Shown in pieces: positions 33,932 through 41,873 of a stretch of DNA of 64,000 nt. This DNA is from Deltaproteobacteria bacterium (lineage in GTDB: Bacteria > Myxococcota > UBA727 > VGSZ01), in assembly GCA_016177705.1 (NCBI GenBank), contig JACOUT010000012.1, forward strand, positions 73,937-137,936. Direction: 5' to 3'. Positions within the stretch are counted from its first letter, which is position 1. The number at the start of each line of letters is the position of its first letter. The notes below the pieces were generated by a model. It was given only the letters and a program-made list of their open reading frames with translations, was not told where the DNA came from and ran no database searches. The translations under genes were made by a program, and so were the position numbers.

Positions 33932-35395
33932 ATGGACGAGCGCCGCATCGGCGACCTCCTCGTGGAAGCCGGTGTCATCTCGCGCGACGAGCTCGAGCGC
34001 GTGCTGGCAAGGAAGCCGGATCTCGGCGGCAGCCGTGTGCTCTCCGAGCTGTACGCGCTCGGCCTGGCCAACGAGCGGCAGCTCGCGTGCGCGCTCGCGC
34101 AGCGCGCCGGGGCGCCGGTGGTGGTGCTCACCGAGAGCACCATCGACCTGAACGCGCTCGTGCTCGTGCCCGAGCATCAGGTACGCGCCAACCTGGCGGT
34201 GCCGGTCGCCGTCGACGCGCGCACCATCACGGTGGCGACGCCGAACCCCGACGCGCCGGGGCTGAGCGAGCCCATCGCCTACGTCACCGGCCGCCGCGTG
34301 GTGCCGGTGCTCGGCATCCACGACGTTCTCGTGCAGGTGATCGAGCGCGCCTACGCGGCGCTCGAGCAGGGCGCCGAGGTGCTGCGCGGCGACAAGAGCT
34401 CGCATTGGATCCCGCGCCTCGAGATGGCCGCCCACCTGCCCCGGCCGAAGCTCGACGAGGCCGGCGAGCTGGCGCGCGCACTGCTCGGCGAGCTGTCGCA
34501 AGCGACGCCGACGCGCGGTGTGCCGCTCGGCGCCCTGCGCCTCAAGCGCATCATGGTGGAGCAGGCGACGCGCGCGCCTGCGGCAGAAGCGCCGCCGCTG
34601 CCCCTCACCGAGCTGGCCGCGGAGCCGCCCTCGGGGCCGCCGCTCGCGCTCGTGGTCGACGACGACGCCGATATCAGGAAGCTGTTGACCACCGCGTTGC
34701 GCCACGACGGCCTGGTGGTCGAGGAGGCCGCCGCCGGCGACGAGGCGATCGCGCTGTTGCGGCGGATACGCCCGAGCGTCGTGCTGCTCGACGCCAACCT
34801 GCCGGGTGTGCACGGCTTCGAGGTGTGCGCCGCGCTCAAGCAGGGCGAGGTGCACCGCCACCTGCCCATCATCATGATCTCGGCCATCTATCGGGGCTGG
34901 ATGCAGGCGCGCGAGATCCAGGAGGTGCACGGCGCCGACTTCTTCGTCGAGAAGCCCTTCGAGCTGCAGTACGTGCGCCGCCTGGTGGCCGACATCCTCA
35001 AGCGCGAGCCGCCGGCGTCACCCACGCCCGCGGCCGTCGCCGAGCGCCTCGAGGTGATCCGCGCCAGCTACGAGAAGAACGCCGGCGAGGGGCTCTCGTT
35101 GCCTGCGGCCGCCGACGTCGATCTCTGGCTGCAGCTCGACCCCTTCGACGGCCGCGGCTGGCTCGAGCGCGGCAACCTCGCCATGCAGGAGCAGGACTGG
35201 GCGACCGCCATGACCTCCTACGAGGCGGCCACCATCTACGACCCGAGCTTGATCGTCGCCTTCGTCGGCCTGGCCATGGCGCTCGAGCAGCTCGGCTTCG
35301 TGCGGCGCGCGCGCACCACGTGGCTGCGCGCGCGCAGTCTGGCCGTCGACGTCGACGATCAGCTGCGCGCGCGCATCGAGCTGCACCTCAAGTAG
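33932..35395 (+). CDS. MshEN (GspE/PilB N-terminal)-receiver-TPR multidomain protein
   Basis: The 487-residue product has an MshEN-type domain at about 1-140 (RRIGDLLVEAGVISRDELE, then PVAVDARTITVATPNP), the module that precedes the ATPase in PilB, GspE and MshE. A complete receiver domain follows at about 230-350: acidic pocket DDDADIRK, phosphoacceptor Asp in LLDANLPG, Ser in ISA, Lys in EKPFEL. A TPR-like tail of about 110 residues ends it. MshEN modules bind c-di-GMP in some ATPases, and receivers take phosphate from a histidine kinase, so the protein could join two signals. No ATPase domain is present. ATG 33932 was preferred over GTG-like starts because MshEN begins directly after it. 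Confidence 0.82.
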   Translation: MDERRIGDLLVEAGVISRDELERVLARKPDLGGSRVLSELYALGLANERQLACALAQRAGAPVVVLTESTIDLNALVLVPEHQVRANLAVPVAVDARTITVATPNPDAPGLSEPIAYVTGRRVVPVLGIHDVLVQVIERAYAALEQGAEVLRGDKSSHWIPRLEMAAHLPRPKLDEAGELARALLGELSQATPTRGVPLGALRLKRIMVEQATRAPAAEAPPLPLTELAAEPPSGPPLALVVDDDADIRKLLTTALRHDGLVVEEAAAGDEAIALLRRIRPSVVLLDANLPGVHGFEVCAALKQGEVHRHLPIIMISAIYRGWMQAREIQEVHGADFFVEKPFELQYVRRLVADILKREPPASPTPAAVAERLEVIRASYEKNAGEGLSLPAAADVDLWLQLDPFDGRGWLERGNLAMQEQDWATAMTSYEAATIYDPSLIVAFVGLAMALEQLGFVRRARTTWLRARSLAVDVDDQLRARIELHLK

Positions 35396-35408
35396 CGGTG
35401 CGGGTCCG

Positions 35409-36332
35409 CTACCGGCGACGGCGGCCGAGCAGCAGCGCGGCACCGAGCAGCACCGCCAGCGCAGCCGGCGCGCCCGTGGTCACGCGGGTGCTGGCGCAGC
35501 CGGTCGTGGGCTCGGGATCGCCGCCGAGGTCGCGGCCGTTGTCGTCGCCCTCGCCCTCGCCCTCGCCGGGCTCGCCCTCACCCTCGCCCTCGCCGGGCTC
35601 GCCTTCGCCCTCGCCCTCGCCCTCGCCGGTGCAGCTGAACAGCGCCCCGGTGGCGTCGACGCAGTACTCACAGCTCGCTTCGGTGCAGCCGGGCTCGGCG
35701 CAGCCGCCGGTGGTGCAGTCGATGTCGATCGCGCCGCAGCCGCAGTCGCAGCCGGCGTCGCCGTACCAGGTGGCGCTGCAGGTCCAGCCCGCCGGCACCG
35801 GGGTGCAGGCCTCGCCGGGCGCGCCGCAACGGAAGCCGTCCTCCAAGGTGCAGGTGGCGCTGCAGCCGTCGCCGCCGGCCGGTGAGGCGCCGTCGTCGTC
35901 CTCGCAGGTCTCGTCGCCGTCGATGATGCCGTCGCCGCACACCACCTGGTGGCAGCCCGCGAAGGCGTCGAAGGTGCCGCCGCAGTCGAAGCCGGCGTCG
36001 ACGGCGCTGCAGTCGGCCGCACAGCCGGCGGCGCCGCCGTCGTCACACACCTCGGTGCCGTCGACCACGCCGTCGCCGCACGCGTTGGCGACACAGGTCG
36101 CAGGATTGCCGGAGCTCGGCACCTGGCCGTCGGTGGCGCATTGGTTGTAGCGGCACGAGGCGAGCGTGGCGGTCGCGCAGTCGGGGTCGGCAGCGCCGCA
36201 GCCGCAGTCGCAGCCGTCATCCGAGCCGTAGTAGCCCGCGTTGCACGTCCACTCGGCGGGCGGGGTGGTCTGAGCGAAGGCGGGCACGGCGAAGGCGGCG
36301 ATGACGACGATGGAGAAGCTGAGAGCGCGCAT
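35409..36332 (-). CDS. Cys-rich secreted protein with GE linker and MYXO-CTERM-like tail
   Basis: The 307-residue product has a signal peptide (cleavage near AFAQT) and two related Cys-rich modules with CDCGCGAADPDC and CDCGCGAIDIDC. Between them are two DUF4215-type modules (CGDGVVDGTEVCDDGG and CGDGIIDGDETCEDDD). A GE linker with Pro interruptions is encoded at about 35545-35633. The protein ends in a Cys, a membrane span (APAALAVLLGAALLL) and GRRRR, the pattern of MYXO-CTERM sorting tails. The tail would be removed and the Cys lipidated for cell-surface display. A strong GGGAGG site precedes ATG 36332. Confidence 0.82.
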   Translation of the reverse strand: MRALSFSIVVIAAFAVPAFAQTTPPAEWTCNAGYYGSDDGCDCGCGAADPDCATATLASCRYNQCATDGQVPSSGNPATCVANACGDGVVDGTEVCDDGGAAGCAADCSAVDAGFDCGGTFDAFAGCHQVVCGDGIIDGDETCEDDDGASPAGGDGCSATCTLEDGFRCGAPGEACTPVPAGWTCSATWYGDAGCDCGCGAIDIDCTTGGCAEPGCTEASCEYCVDATGALFSCTGEGEGEGEGEPGEGEGEGEPGEGEGEGDDNGRDLGGDPEPTTGCASTRVTTGAPAALAVLLGAALLLGRRRR

Positions 36333-36472
36333 GAGGTCCTCCCTGGACACGCCCGGTATCGGACCGATGTCGCAGGAGGTGCGTCGATCTCCCACATGGG
36401 CCTCGGTCGGATGTCCGATTTCTGGACCGGCCTGCCACCACGGCCCATGATGGCGCCACGCGGAGGCAAACG

Positions 36473-36613
36473 ATGCCGAGCTACGAAAAGACCTTGCCGA
36501 TCACAGCCTTCCAAGGGTTGCTCGAGGAGATGTGCGCGGCCGCGGCGGCCGAGCTGTTGGCCACCCGAGCCCGGCTCGAGGCGCTCGACGCCGAGCGCGA
36601 CCCGCCCGGCTGA
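36473..36613 (+). CDS. 46-residue protein, unknown
   Basis: ATG 36473 is preceded by GGAGG at 8 nt, a better ribosome site than many neighbours have. The product starts MPSYEKTLPITAFQGLLEE and continues as an Ala/Leu/Glu-rich amphipathic helix ending DAERDPPG. Three rightward codon positions are GC-biased as in neighbouring genes. It has no membrane span. It lies between a divergent secreted-protein gene and a convergent hexapeptide-repeat gene. Confidence 0.5.
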   Translation: MPSYEKTLPITAFQGLLEEMCAAAAAELLATRARLEALDAERDPPG

Positions 36614-36628
36614 CACTGACGCGTCGCG

Positions 36629-37777
36629 TCAGAAGTCGCGAGCTCGGTCGCCGAGCTGCATGTGGGCGCGGGCGAGCCCGGCGTCATCGAGCTTGGCGGC
36701 GGCCTCGTCCGGCTTCGAGACCACGATGATGCCGGGCGGCAACGCGAGCCCGGCGGCGAGCAGCGCGCGTGCGCCGAGCACCGCGCGCGCGCCGATGGCG
36801 CCGCCGAGCAGCGCCCGCCCCGTGTCCCTGCCCTCCACCATGACGTCGTGCCCGGGCGCCGGCCCGTAGAACGACACCGCGGTGGTCAAGAACACGTCGC
36901 GGCCGACGATGACGTCCGACAGACCGAGGTTCGACAGCGTGGAGCCCGGCTGCGCCACCACGCGGCGCAGGCTGGTGTCGACCAGTGTGCGGCAACCCTC
37001 GCCGATGACCGAGCCCACGATCACCGAGTGATCGGCCACGAGCACGCCCTTGCCGACGAAGCTGTCGATCACGCTGGCATGCGGCTCGAGGCGCACGCCG
37101 TCCTCGAGGATCGAGCCGGACACGTAGGCGGTCGGGTGCACGTCGACCTTGGCGCCGAGACGGTCCTTGCCCTCGCCGAGACCGAGCTCGAGGCGGCGGG
37201 TTGCGAGCGCGGCCAGCGACAGCTCGAGCGCCTCGAGCCAGTGCGTCACCTCGCCGCACAGGCGCTGCACCGCCGGCACCTCGACGACGTGCGGCGCAGG
37301 TCCGTACGGCGGCACCCGCTCCGCGCGCGCGCCCTGCTCGTCGGCGATGACCTGCGGTGTCGCCGTGTCGAGCGCGGCGGCCGGGCGCGCGTCCACGGCG
37401 GCGAGTCGTCCCTGGAGCGCACCGGCCCACAGGGGGACCCTCAGCGCGTCGGGGCCGCGCATGCGGGCGACGGCGCGCGAAAGCGGCGTGCCCGGCGCGA
37501 TGGCCGCCTGTACGAACGGATCGCGCGCGGCGAGCAGGCGCGCCGCGGCCGACGCCGAGAACACCGCGTCGGCGGTGAAGGCGAGCCGCGCGCCCGTCGG
37601 CAGGGGCAGGCCCGCTTCGACGTCGACGACGGCGAGCCCTGCGGCGGCGGCTGCGCGCTCCTGCCAGCGGCAGAGCGGCAGGTCGCCGACCAGCAGCGCC
37701 CCCGGCGGTTCGTCGAGCGGCGCCACGGGTTGCTCCCAGGCGGCGTGGCGCAAGCGGACGGCGATGGCGGCGGGCAC
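36629..37777 (-). CDS. Hexapeptide-repeat (left-handed beta-helix) protein, GlmU-like
   Basis: The 382-residue product has a poorly conserved N-terminal half that may be a remnant nucleotidyltransferase fold (ALLVGDLPLCRWQ, ATPQVIADEQGA). A clear left-handed beta-helix starts near VHPTAYVSGSILEDGVRLEP, with V/I-G-x repeats through VLVADHSVIVGSVIGEGC. It has the order of GlmU and sugar-phosphate nucleotidyltransferases, but no pyrophosphorylase Gly-rich loop can be seen, so catalysis is doubtful. GTG 37777 was chosen; no good ribosome site is visible and the frame is open further upstream. It is divergent from the PP2C gene. Confidence 0.6.
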   Translation of the reverse strand: MPAAIAVRLRHAAWEQPVAPLDEPPGALLVGDLPLCRWQERAAAAAGLAVVDVEAGLPLPTGARLAFTADAVFSASAAARLLAARDPFVQAAIAPGTPLSRAVARMRGPDALRVPLWAGALQGRLAAVDARPAAALDTATPQVIADEQGARAERVPPYGPAPHVVEVPAVQRLCGEVTHWLEALELSLAALATRRLELGLGEGKDRLGAKVDVHPTAYVSGSILEDGVRLEPHASVIDSFVGKGVLVADHSVIVGSVIGEGCRTLVDTSLRRVVAQPGSTLSNLGLSDVIVGRDVFLTTAVSFYGPAPGHDVMVEGRDTGRALLGGAIGARAVLGARALLAAGLALPPGIIVVSKPDEAAAKLDDAGLARAHMQLGDRARDF

Positions 37778-37871
37778 GGCGGGAGGGGACTGTCGCAGAC
37801 TTGCCGGCCCCCGTGGGAGTGGGGTACCTCGGTGGGTCGAGGGAGCAGCAAGGGCAACGGCGAGGGTAAGC

Positions 37872-38654
37872 GTGAAGCTGATGGCGGCCGGCGTCTCGAA
37901 TGTCGGCATGAAGCGGGCGCATAACGAGGACTCCTACCGGCTGGTGCCGGAGGAGAACCTGTTCGTCGTCGCCGACGGCATGGGCGGCCACGCCTCGGGC
38001 GAGGTGGCGAGCGCCATCGCGGTCGACTCGGTCGAGGAGTTCTTCAAGCTCACCAGCGCCGACGAGGAGCAGACCTGGCCCTTCAAGGAGGAGCGCGGCC
38101 TCAAGTACGAGGAGAACCGCCTGGCCACCAGCATCAAGCTGGCGAACCGCCGCATCTACGAGACCGCGCAGGCCGACGTGCGCAAGCGCGGCATGGGCAC
38201 CACCGTGGTCACCGCGCTGTTCACGCACAACGGCGCCTACATCGGCCACTGCGGCGACTCGCGCTGCTACCGCTTCCGCCAGGGCAAGCTCGAGCTGCTC
38301 ACGGAAGACCACTCGCTGCTCAACGACTACCTGAAGAACCACAAGCTCACGCAAGAAGAGATCGACAACTTCCCGCACAAGAACGTCATCGTGCGCGCGC
38401 TCGGCATGAAGGACACGGTGCAGGTCGACATCTCGCGGCTCGAGCCGCAGCCGCACGACATCTACCTGCTGTGCTCCGACGGGCTCTCCGGCATGGTGCA
38501 CGAGCCCGAGATGACCGAGCGCATCGGCACCTTCGCGGTCGACGCCTCCAAGGCCAACGACATCGAGGGGCTGTGCCACGTGTTGATCGACGCCGCCAAC
38601 AAGAACGGCGGCACCGACAACGTCACGGTGGTAGCGATCAGGGTCTTGCCGTAA
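37872..38654 (+). CDS. PP2C-family Ser/Thr protein phosphatase (Stp1/PrpC-like)
   Basis: The 260-residue product has the bacterial PP2C motifs in order: NEDSY (about 19), VADGMGGHASGEVAS, GMGTTVVTAL, GHCGDSRCYRF, LLCSDGLSGMV and GGTDNVTVV. The Asp residues in these motifs bind the two or three metals. It removes phosphate from Ser/Thr of proteins, including Hanks-type kinases such as the one at 52978-54618. An insertion after the second motif (TSADEEQTWPFKEERG) is longer than in PrpC. GTG 37872 has GAGGG upstream. Its last 17 nt overlap the convergent CPBP gene. Confidence 0.9.
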   Translation: MKLMAAGVSNVGMKRAHNEDSYRLVPEENLFVVADGMGGHASGEVASAIAVDSVEEFFKLTSADEEQTWPFKEERGLKYEENRLATSIKLANRRIYETAQADVRKRGMGTTVVTALFTHNGAYIGHCGDSRCYRFRQGKLELLTEDHSLLNDYLKNHKLTQEEIDNFPHKNVIVRALGMKDTVQVDISRLEPQPHDIYLLCSDGLSGMVHEPEMTERIGTFAVDASKANDIEGLCHVLIDAANKNGGTDNVTVVAIRVLP

Positions 38655-39264
38655 GCGGCAACAGCACGAGCACGGTCGGCGTCCAGATCAGGTGCGCGAC
38701 GAGCGGCGCGAACAGGCCGCGCGTGAACAGCGCGAGCGCGCCCCAGGCGACGCCGAGGCCGAAGGCGGCGATCACGAGCGCCACCGAGCCGGCGCCTGCC
38801 TGCGCCGCGGCGTAGATGGCGGCCGAGAGCAGCACTGCCGCCACGCTGCCGTGATCGGCCCGCAGCGCGCCGAGCAGCGCGCCCCGCCAGATCGACTCCT
38901 CGGCGACGGCGACGAAGGCGACCGTGGCCAGCACCACGTTCGGCGCGCCGAGCGCGCCCTGGTAGAGGCCGCGCACTTCGTCCGCGAGCGCGGGCACGAG
39001 CGCGCACGCCGCGGGGAACAGAGCATAGGTCGCGCCGACGAGCGCGCCGCCGGCCGCGAGCCCCCACAGGGCGGACGGCAGGGTTGGGCGCCAGAGCGAA
39101 CGCAGCTCGGGCACGCGCAGGTGCAGCAGCACCACCACCACGGTGCCGACGACGGCGAGCGCGGGCGCGGCAGCACCATGGCGCCAGGCGACGGTGAAGG
39201 TCGTCACCCAGGCGAGGCTGGCGAGCACGCAGGCCGTCACCACCGCGATCGGGCGATCGCTCAT
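38638..39264 (-). CDS. CPBP-family (CAAX/Abi) intramembrane protease-like protein
   Basis: The 208-residue product has six or more membrane spans and the CPBP motif AEESIWRG (EExxxR). A second motif VAHLIWT keeps the His but has Thr where many members have Asn. These proteins are intramembrane glutamic-type peptidases; several protect against or process bacteriocins or prenylated substrates. The start overlaps the SDR stop (ATGA), so the two form a unit. Confidence 0.75.
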   Translation of the reverse strand: MSDRPIAVVTACVLASLAWVTTFTVAWRHGAAAPALAVVGTVVVVLLHLRVPELRSLWRPTLPSALWGLAAGGALVGATYALFPAACALVPALADEVRGLYQGALGAPNVVLATVAFVAVAEESIWRGALLGALRADHGSVAAVLLSAAIYAAAQAGAGSVALVIAAFGLGVAWGALALFTRGLFAPLVAHLIWTPTVLVLLPLTARP

Positions 39265-40196
39265 TCGCTCCTCCGCGCGGGCAGGAGCACGCGCAGCGCC
39301 GCCTCGTAGAGCGAGGGCGCCAGCGCCACGCGATCGTGGTGGAGCGCGAGCGACGCGGCCTCGTCGAACGAGGTGCGCCGCACCTTTGGCAGGTGCGCGA
39401 ACACGCCCGGCTGCGGCGCCACGAGGTCGAGGCCGAGGCCGCCGGCGAGCGCGCGCGCCACCTCGGCGTCGGCGCGCGTGAACAGCGGCGCCAGCCGACC
39501 CGCCAGGCTTTTGGGGAACGCCGGCACCGGCACGAAGCGCAGGCGCCGCCCGAGCAGCACCGCCGTGCGCTCGAGGATCTCGCGCGCGCTCAACAGCTCG
39601 GGGCCGATGAGCGCGTGCACGCCCGGCGACAACGACGGCCCCGCCGCCAGCGCGGCGACGACGTCGGCGAGCGCCACCGGCTGTTGCCGGGCGGCGAGCC
39701 ACGGTGGCGCCGGCAAGAGCGCCGAGCGCGCCGCCAGGTCGCGCGCCAGGCGCCAGCTCTCGCCGCCGACGCCGATGATCACCGGCGCCTGCAGCTCGAC
39801 CACGTCGATGCCGGCGGACGCGAGCGCGCGCCCGGTGGCGAGCCGGCTGTGCAGGTGCGCCGAGCTGCCGCCGGCGGGCACGAGGCCGCCGAGGTAGACG
39901 ATGCGGCCCACGCCCGCGACGCGCGCCGCCGCGGCGAAGCGCGCGGCCGCCGCAGACTCCCAGGTGGCGTAGTCGGGCCGGCGCAGGCCGTGCACCAGGA
40001 ACCAGGCGACCTCGACGCCCGTGAGCGCGGCGCGCACGCTCGCGTCGTCGTCGAGGTCGCAGCGCACCAGCGCGCCGTCCACGCCCGGCGCGCTCGGGCG
40101 ACGCCCACCGACCACGACGTCATGGCCGGCGCGCGCGAGGGCCGGCGCGAGCGCGCGCCCGACGAACCCGGTACCCCCGATGATGAGCGCGCGCAT
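39261..40196 (-). CDS. Atypical SDR / NAD(P)-binding epimerase-like protein
   Basis: The 311-residue product has the Rossmann motif GGTGFVGRALAPAL at the N terminus and the Val-His-Gly (LVHGLRRPD) and YLGGLVP segments of NmrA-like or complex-I NDUFA9-type atypical SDRs. The usual YxxxK is not evident, so it may act as a binding protein or on an unusual substrate. It is the first gene of a two-gene operon with a CPBP protease. NDUFA9-like SDRs take part in ceramide and hopanoid-related lipid pathways in other bacteria, but nothing here ties it to one. Confidence 0.75.
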   Translation of the reverse strand: MRALIIGGTGFVGRALAPALARAGHDVVVGGRRPSAPGVDGALVRCDLDDDASVRAALTGVEVAWFLVHGLRRPDYATWESAAAARFAAAARVAGVGRIVYLGGLVPAGGSSAHLHSRLATGRALASAGIDVVELQAPVIIGVGGESWRLARDLAARSALLPAPPWLAARQQPVALADVVAALAAGPSLSPGVHALIGPELLSAREILERTAVLLGRRLRFVPVPAFPKSLAGRLAPLFTRADAEVARALAGGLGLDLVAPQPGVFAHLPKVRRTSFDEAASLALHHDRVALAPSLYEAALRVLLPARRSE

Positions 40197-40298
40197 GACG
40201 GTCTGCTAGGAGCCCGTCCCCATGATGGGAATGGCCTTGTCGGCGCTCGGCCAGCGCGCCTTCGGTCGGCGGATCTTTCGGGCCGCGGGCCGCGGCAG

Positions 40299-40304
40299 TA
40301 TCCG
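40299..40304 (+). promoter_or_regulatory. Candidate -10 box (TATCCG), leaderless
   Basis: TATCCG ends 5 nt before ATG 40310. A TTTCGG lies 17 nt upstream. No Shine-Dalgarno sequence is present. Confidence 0.3.
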
Positions 40305-40309
40305 CGGTC

Positions 40310-41281
40310 ATGGGCCGCCGCTTGTTCCTCCGTGGGCTGCTCGCGCTCCTCGCCGGTGCCGGGCTGGTCGCGCTCGGCCCCTACGCCTGGAGCCGCGCGC
40401 GCGTCGGCAGGGCGCAACTGGTGGTGCACCGGCTGGGGCAGCCCCGCGCGCCGCGCGCGCCCGGGCAACTGCGCGTCGCCACCTGGAACATCGCGCATCT
40501 GCGCGGCCTGCCGGAGGACAACTGGGCGCCGACGGCGGCGGAGCGCGATCGGCGCGCCACCGACATCGCGGCCGTGCTGCGCGAGCTCGACGCCGACGTG
40601 GTGGTGCTCACCGAGGTCGACTTCGACGCGAGCTGGAGCGGCCGCGTCGATCAGGCGCGCGTCATCGCCGAGCGAGCGGGCTACCCCATCGTCGTCGAGC
40701 AGCGCGATCTCGATTTCTGTCTTGGCTGGGTGTGCTGGCGCTTCGGCAACGCGGTGCTCTCCCGCGTCGAGCTCAAGGACGCCTCGGTCATCGATCTGCC
40801 GGGGTTCAGCGAGCTCGAGGAGGCGGTCGCCGGCAAGAAGCGCGGCGCGCTGGTCACGCTCGAGCTGCCCGACGGCGCCGTGCGCCTCGCGGGCGTCCAC
40901 CTGTGCCACCGGAGCGAGGAGGTGCGCACCGCCAGCGCGAGCCAGCTCGACCTGCTCGCGGCGCAGGGACCACCGCTCATCGTCGTCGGCGATCTCAACG
41001 CGGCGCCGACCGGCTTCCCCCACGCCGAGCGCACGCGCGACGGCTTCTCGGCGTTCCGCATCTTCGACGGCAACGGGCGCTTCTCGCGCGCGCCTGCCGG
41101 CGGCTCACCGGCTGCAGCCGATCTCACCTGGCCCGCGGCCGCGCCGGATCGCGTGCTCGACTGGATCTTGGTCCCGACCGGCTGGCACCACGTCGGCTAC
41201 CGCGCGGTGCCGAGCCTGCTGTCGGATCACCTGCCGCTGGTGAGCGACGTGGTGCGGACGAGCGACGCTCCCGCCCCGTGA
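40310..41281 (+). CDS. Membrane-anchored endonuclease/exonuclease/phosphatase (EEP) family protein
   Basis: The 323-residue product has an N-terminal signal anchor (FLRGLLALLAGAGLVALGPY) followed by an EEP domain. The metal and catalytic residues are in VATWNIAH (Asn), VVLTEVDFD (Glu), VGDLNAAP (Asp, Asn), LDWILVP (Asp) and SDHLPLVSDV (His). The fold covers DNases, sphingomyelinases and inositol-phosphate phosphatases; an exported form suggests a nucleic-acid or phosphodiester substrate outside the cytosol. The ATG has a -10-like box 5 nt upstream and no ribosome site. Confidence 0.85.
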   Translation: MGRRLFLRGLLALLAGAGLVALGPYAWSRARVGRAQLVVHRLGQPRAPRAPGQLRVATWNIAHLRGLPEDNWAPTAAERDRRATDIAAVLRELDADVVVLTEVDFDASWSGRVDQARVIAERAGYPIVVEQRDLDFCLGWVCWRFGNAVLSRVELKDASVIDLPGFSELEEAVAGKKRGALVTLELPDGAVRLAGVHLCHRSEEVRTASASQLDLLAAQGPPLIVVGDLNAAPTGFPHAERTRDGFSAFRIFDGNGRFSRAPAGGSPAAADLTWPAAAPDRVLDWILVPTGWHHVGYRAVPSLLSDHLPLVSDVVRTSDAPAP

Positions 41282-41289
41282 AGCGTGGT

Positions 41290-41318
41290 TTGCGCGGTCG
41301 GGCGAGCGCGACTATTGC
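41290..41318 (+). promoter_or_regulatory. Candidate sigma-70 promoter for leaderless yaeQ
   Basis: TTGCGC (41290-41295), a 17-bp spacer and TATTGC (41313-41318) precede ATG 41325 by 6 nt. It is the best -35/-10 pair among the leaderless candidates. Confidence 0.45.
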
Positions 41319-41324
41319 GCCTCC

Positions 41325-41870
41325 ATGGCGCTGCAAGCCACGCCCTACCGCTTCCACGTGCAGCTCGCGCACGTCGACCGCGGCGTCTACCAAGAGCTCG
41401 ACGTCAAGCTGGCTCGCCACCCGTCGGAGACCGAGCGCTTCTTGCTGTTGCGCCTGCTCGCCTACTGCTTGCTGTTCGAGGAGGGGATCGCGTTCTCGAA
41501 GGGCGGGCTGTCCTCACCCGACGAGCCGCCGCTGTCGGTGCGCACGCTCGACGGCATGCTGACGACGTGGGTGGAGATCGGCCAGCCGAGCGCCGAGCGG
41601 CTGCACAAGGCCGCCAAGGCAGCGCCGCGCGTGGTGCTGTTCACCCATGCCGACGCGCGCCTGCTGCTCGAGAGCTTTGCCAAGGAGAAGATCCACAAGC
41701 GCGAGCTGATCGAGGCCTGGCGCCTCGAGCCCGCCTTCCTCGACGAGGTCGCCAAACACGTCGGCGATCGCGGCGCGCGCCTGGAGCTGACCGTCACCGA
41801 GGGCCAGCTCTTCGTCGGCATCGAGGGCGAGACCGTCACGGGCGCGCTCGAGCGCCTGTCGCTGGCCTGA
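41325..41870 (+). CDS. yaeQ: YaeQ family protein
   Basis: The 181-residue product matches YaeQ over its full length: MALQATPYRF at the start, then LARHPSETERFLLLRLLAY, SSPDEPPLSVRTLDG and WVEIGQPSAERLHKA. YaeQ has a PD-(D/E)xK nuclease-like fold; its cellular role is unsettled. It lies alone and ends 3 bp before the convergent HAD gene. Confidence 0.93.
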   Translation: MALQATPYRFHVQLAHVDRGVYQELDVKLARHPSETERFLLLRLLAYCLLFEEGIAFSKGGLSSPDEPPLSVRTLDGMLTTWVEIGQPSAERLHKAAKAAPRVVLFTHADARLLLESFAKEKIHKRELIEAWRLEPAFLDEVAKHVGDRGARLELTVTEGQLFVGIEGETVTGALERLSLA

Positions 41871-41873
41871 CGG

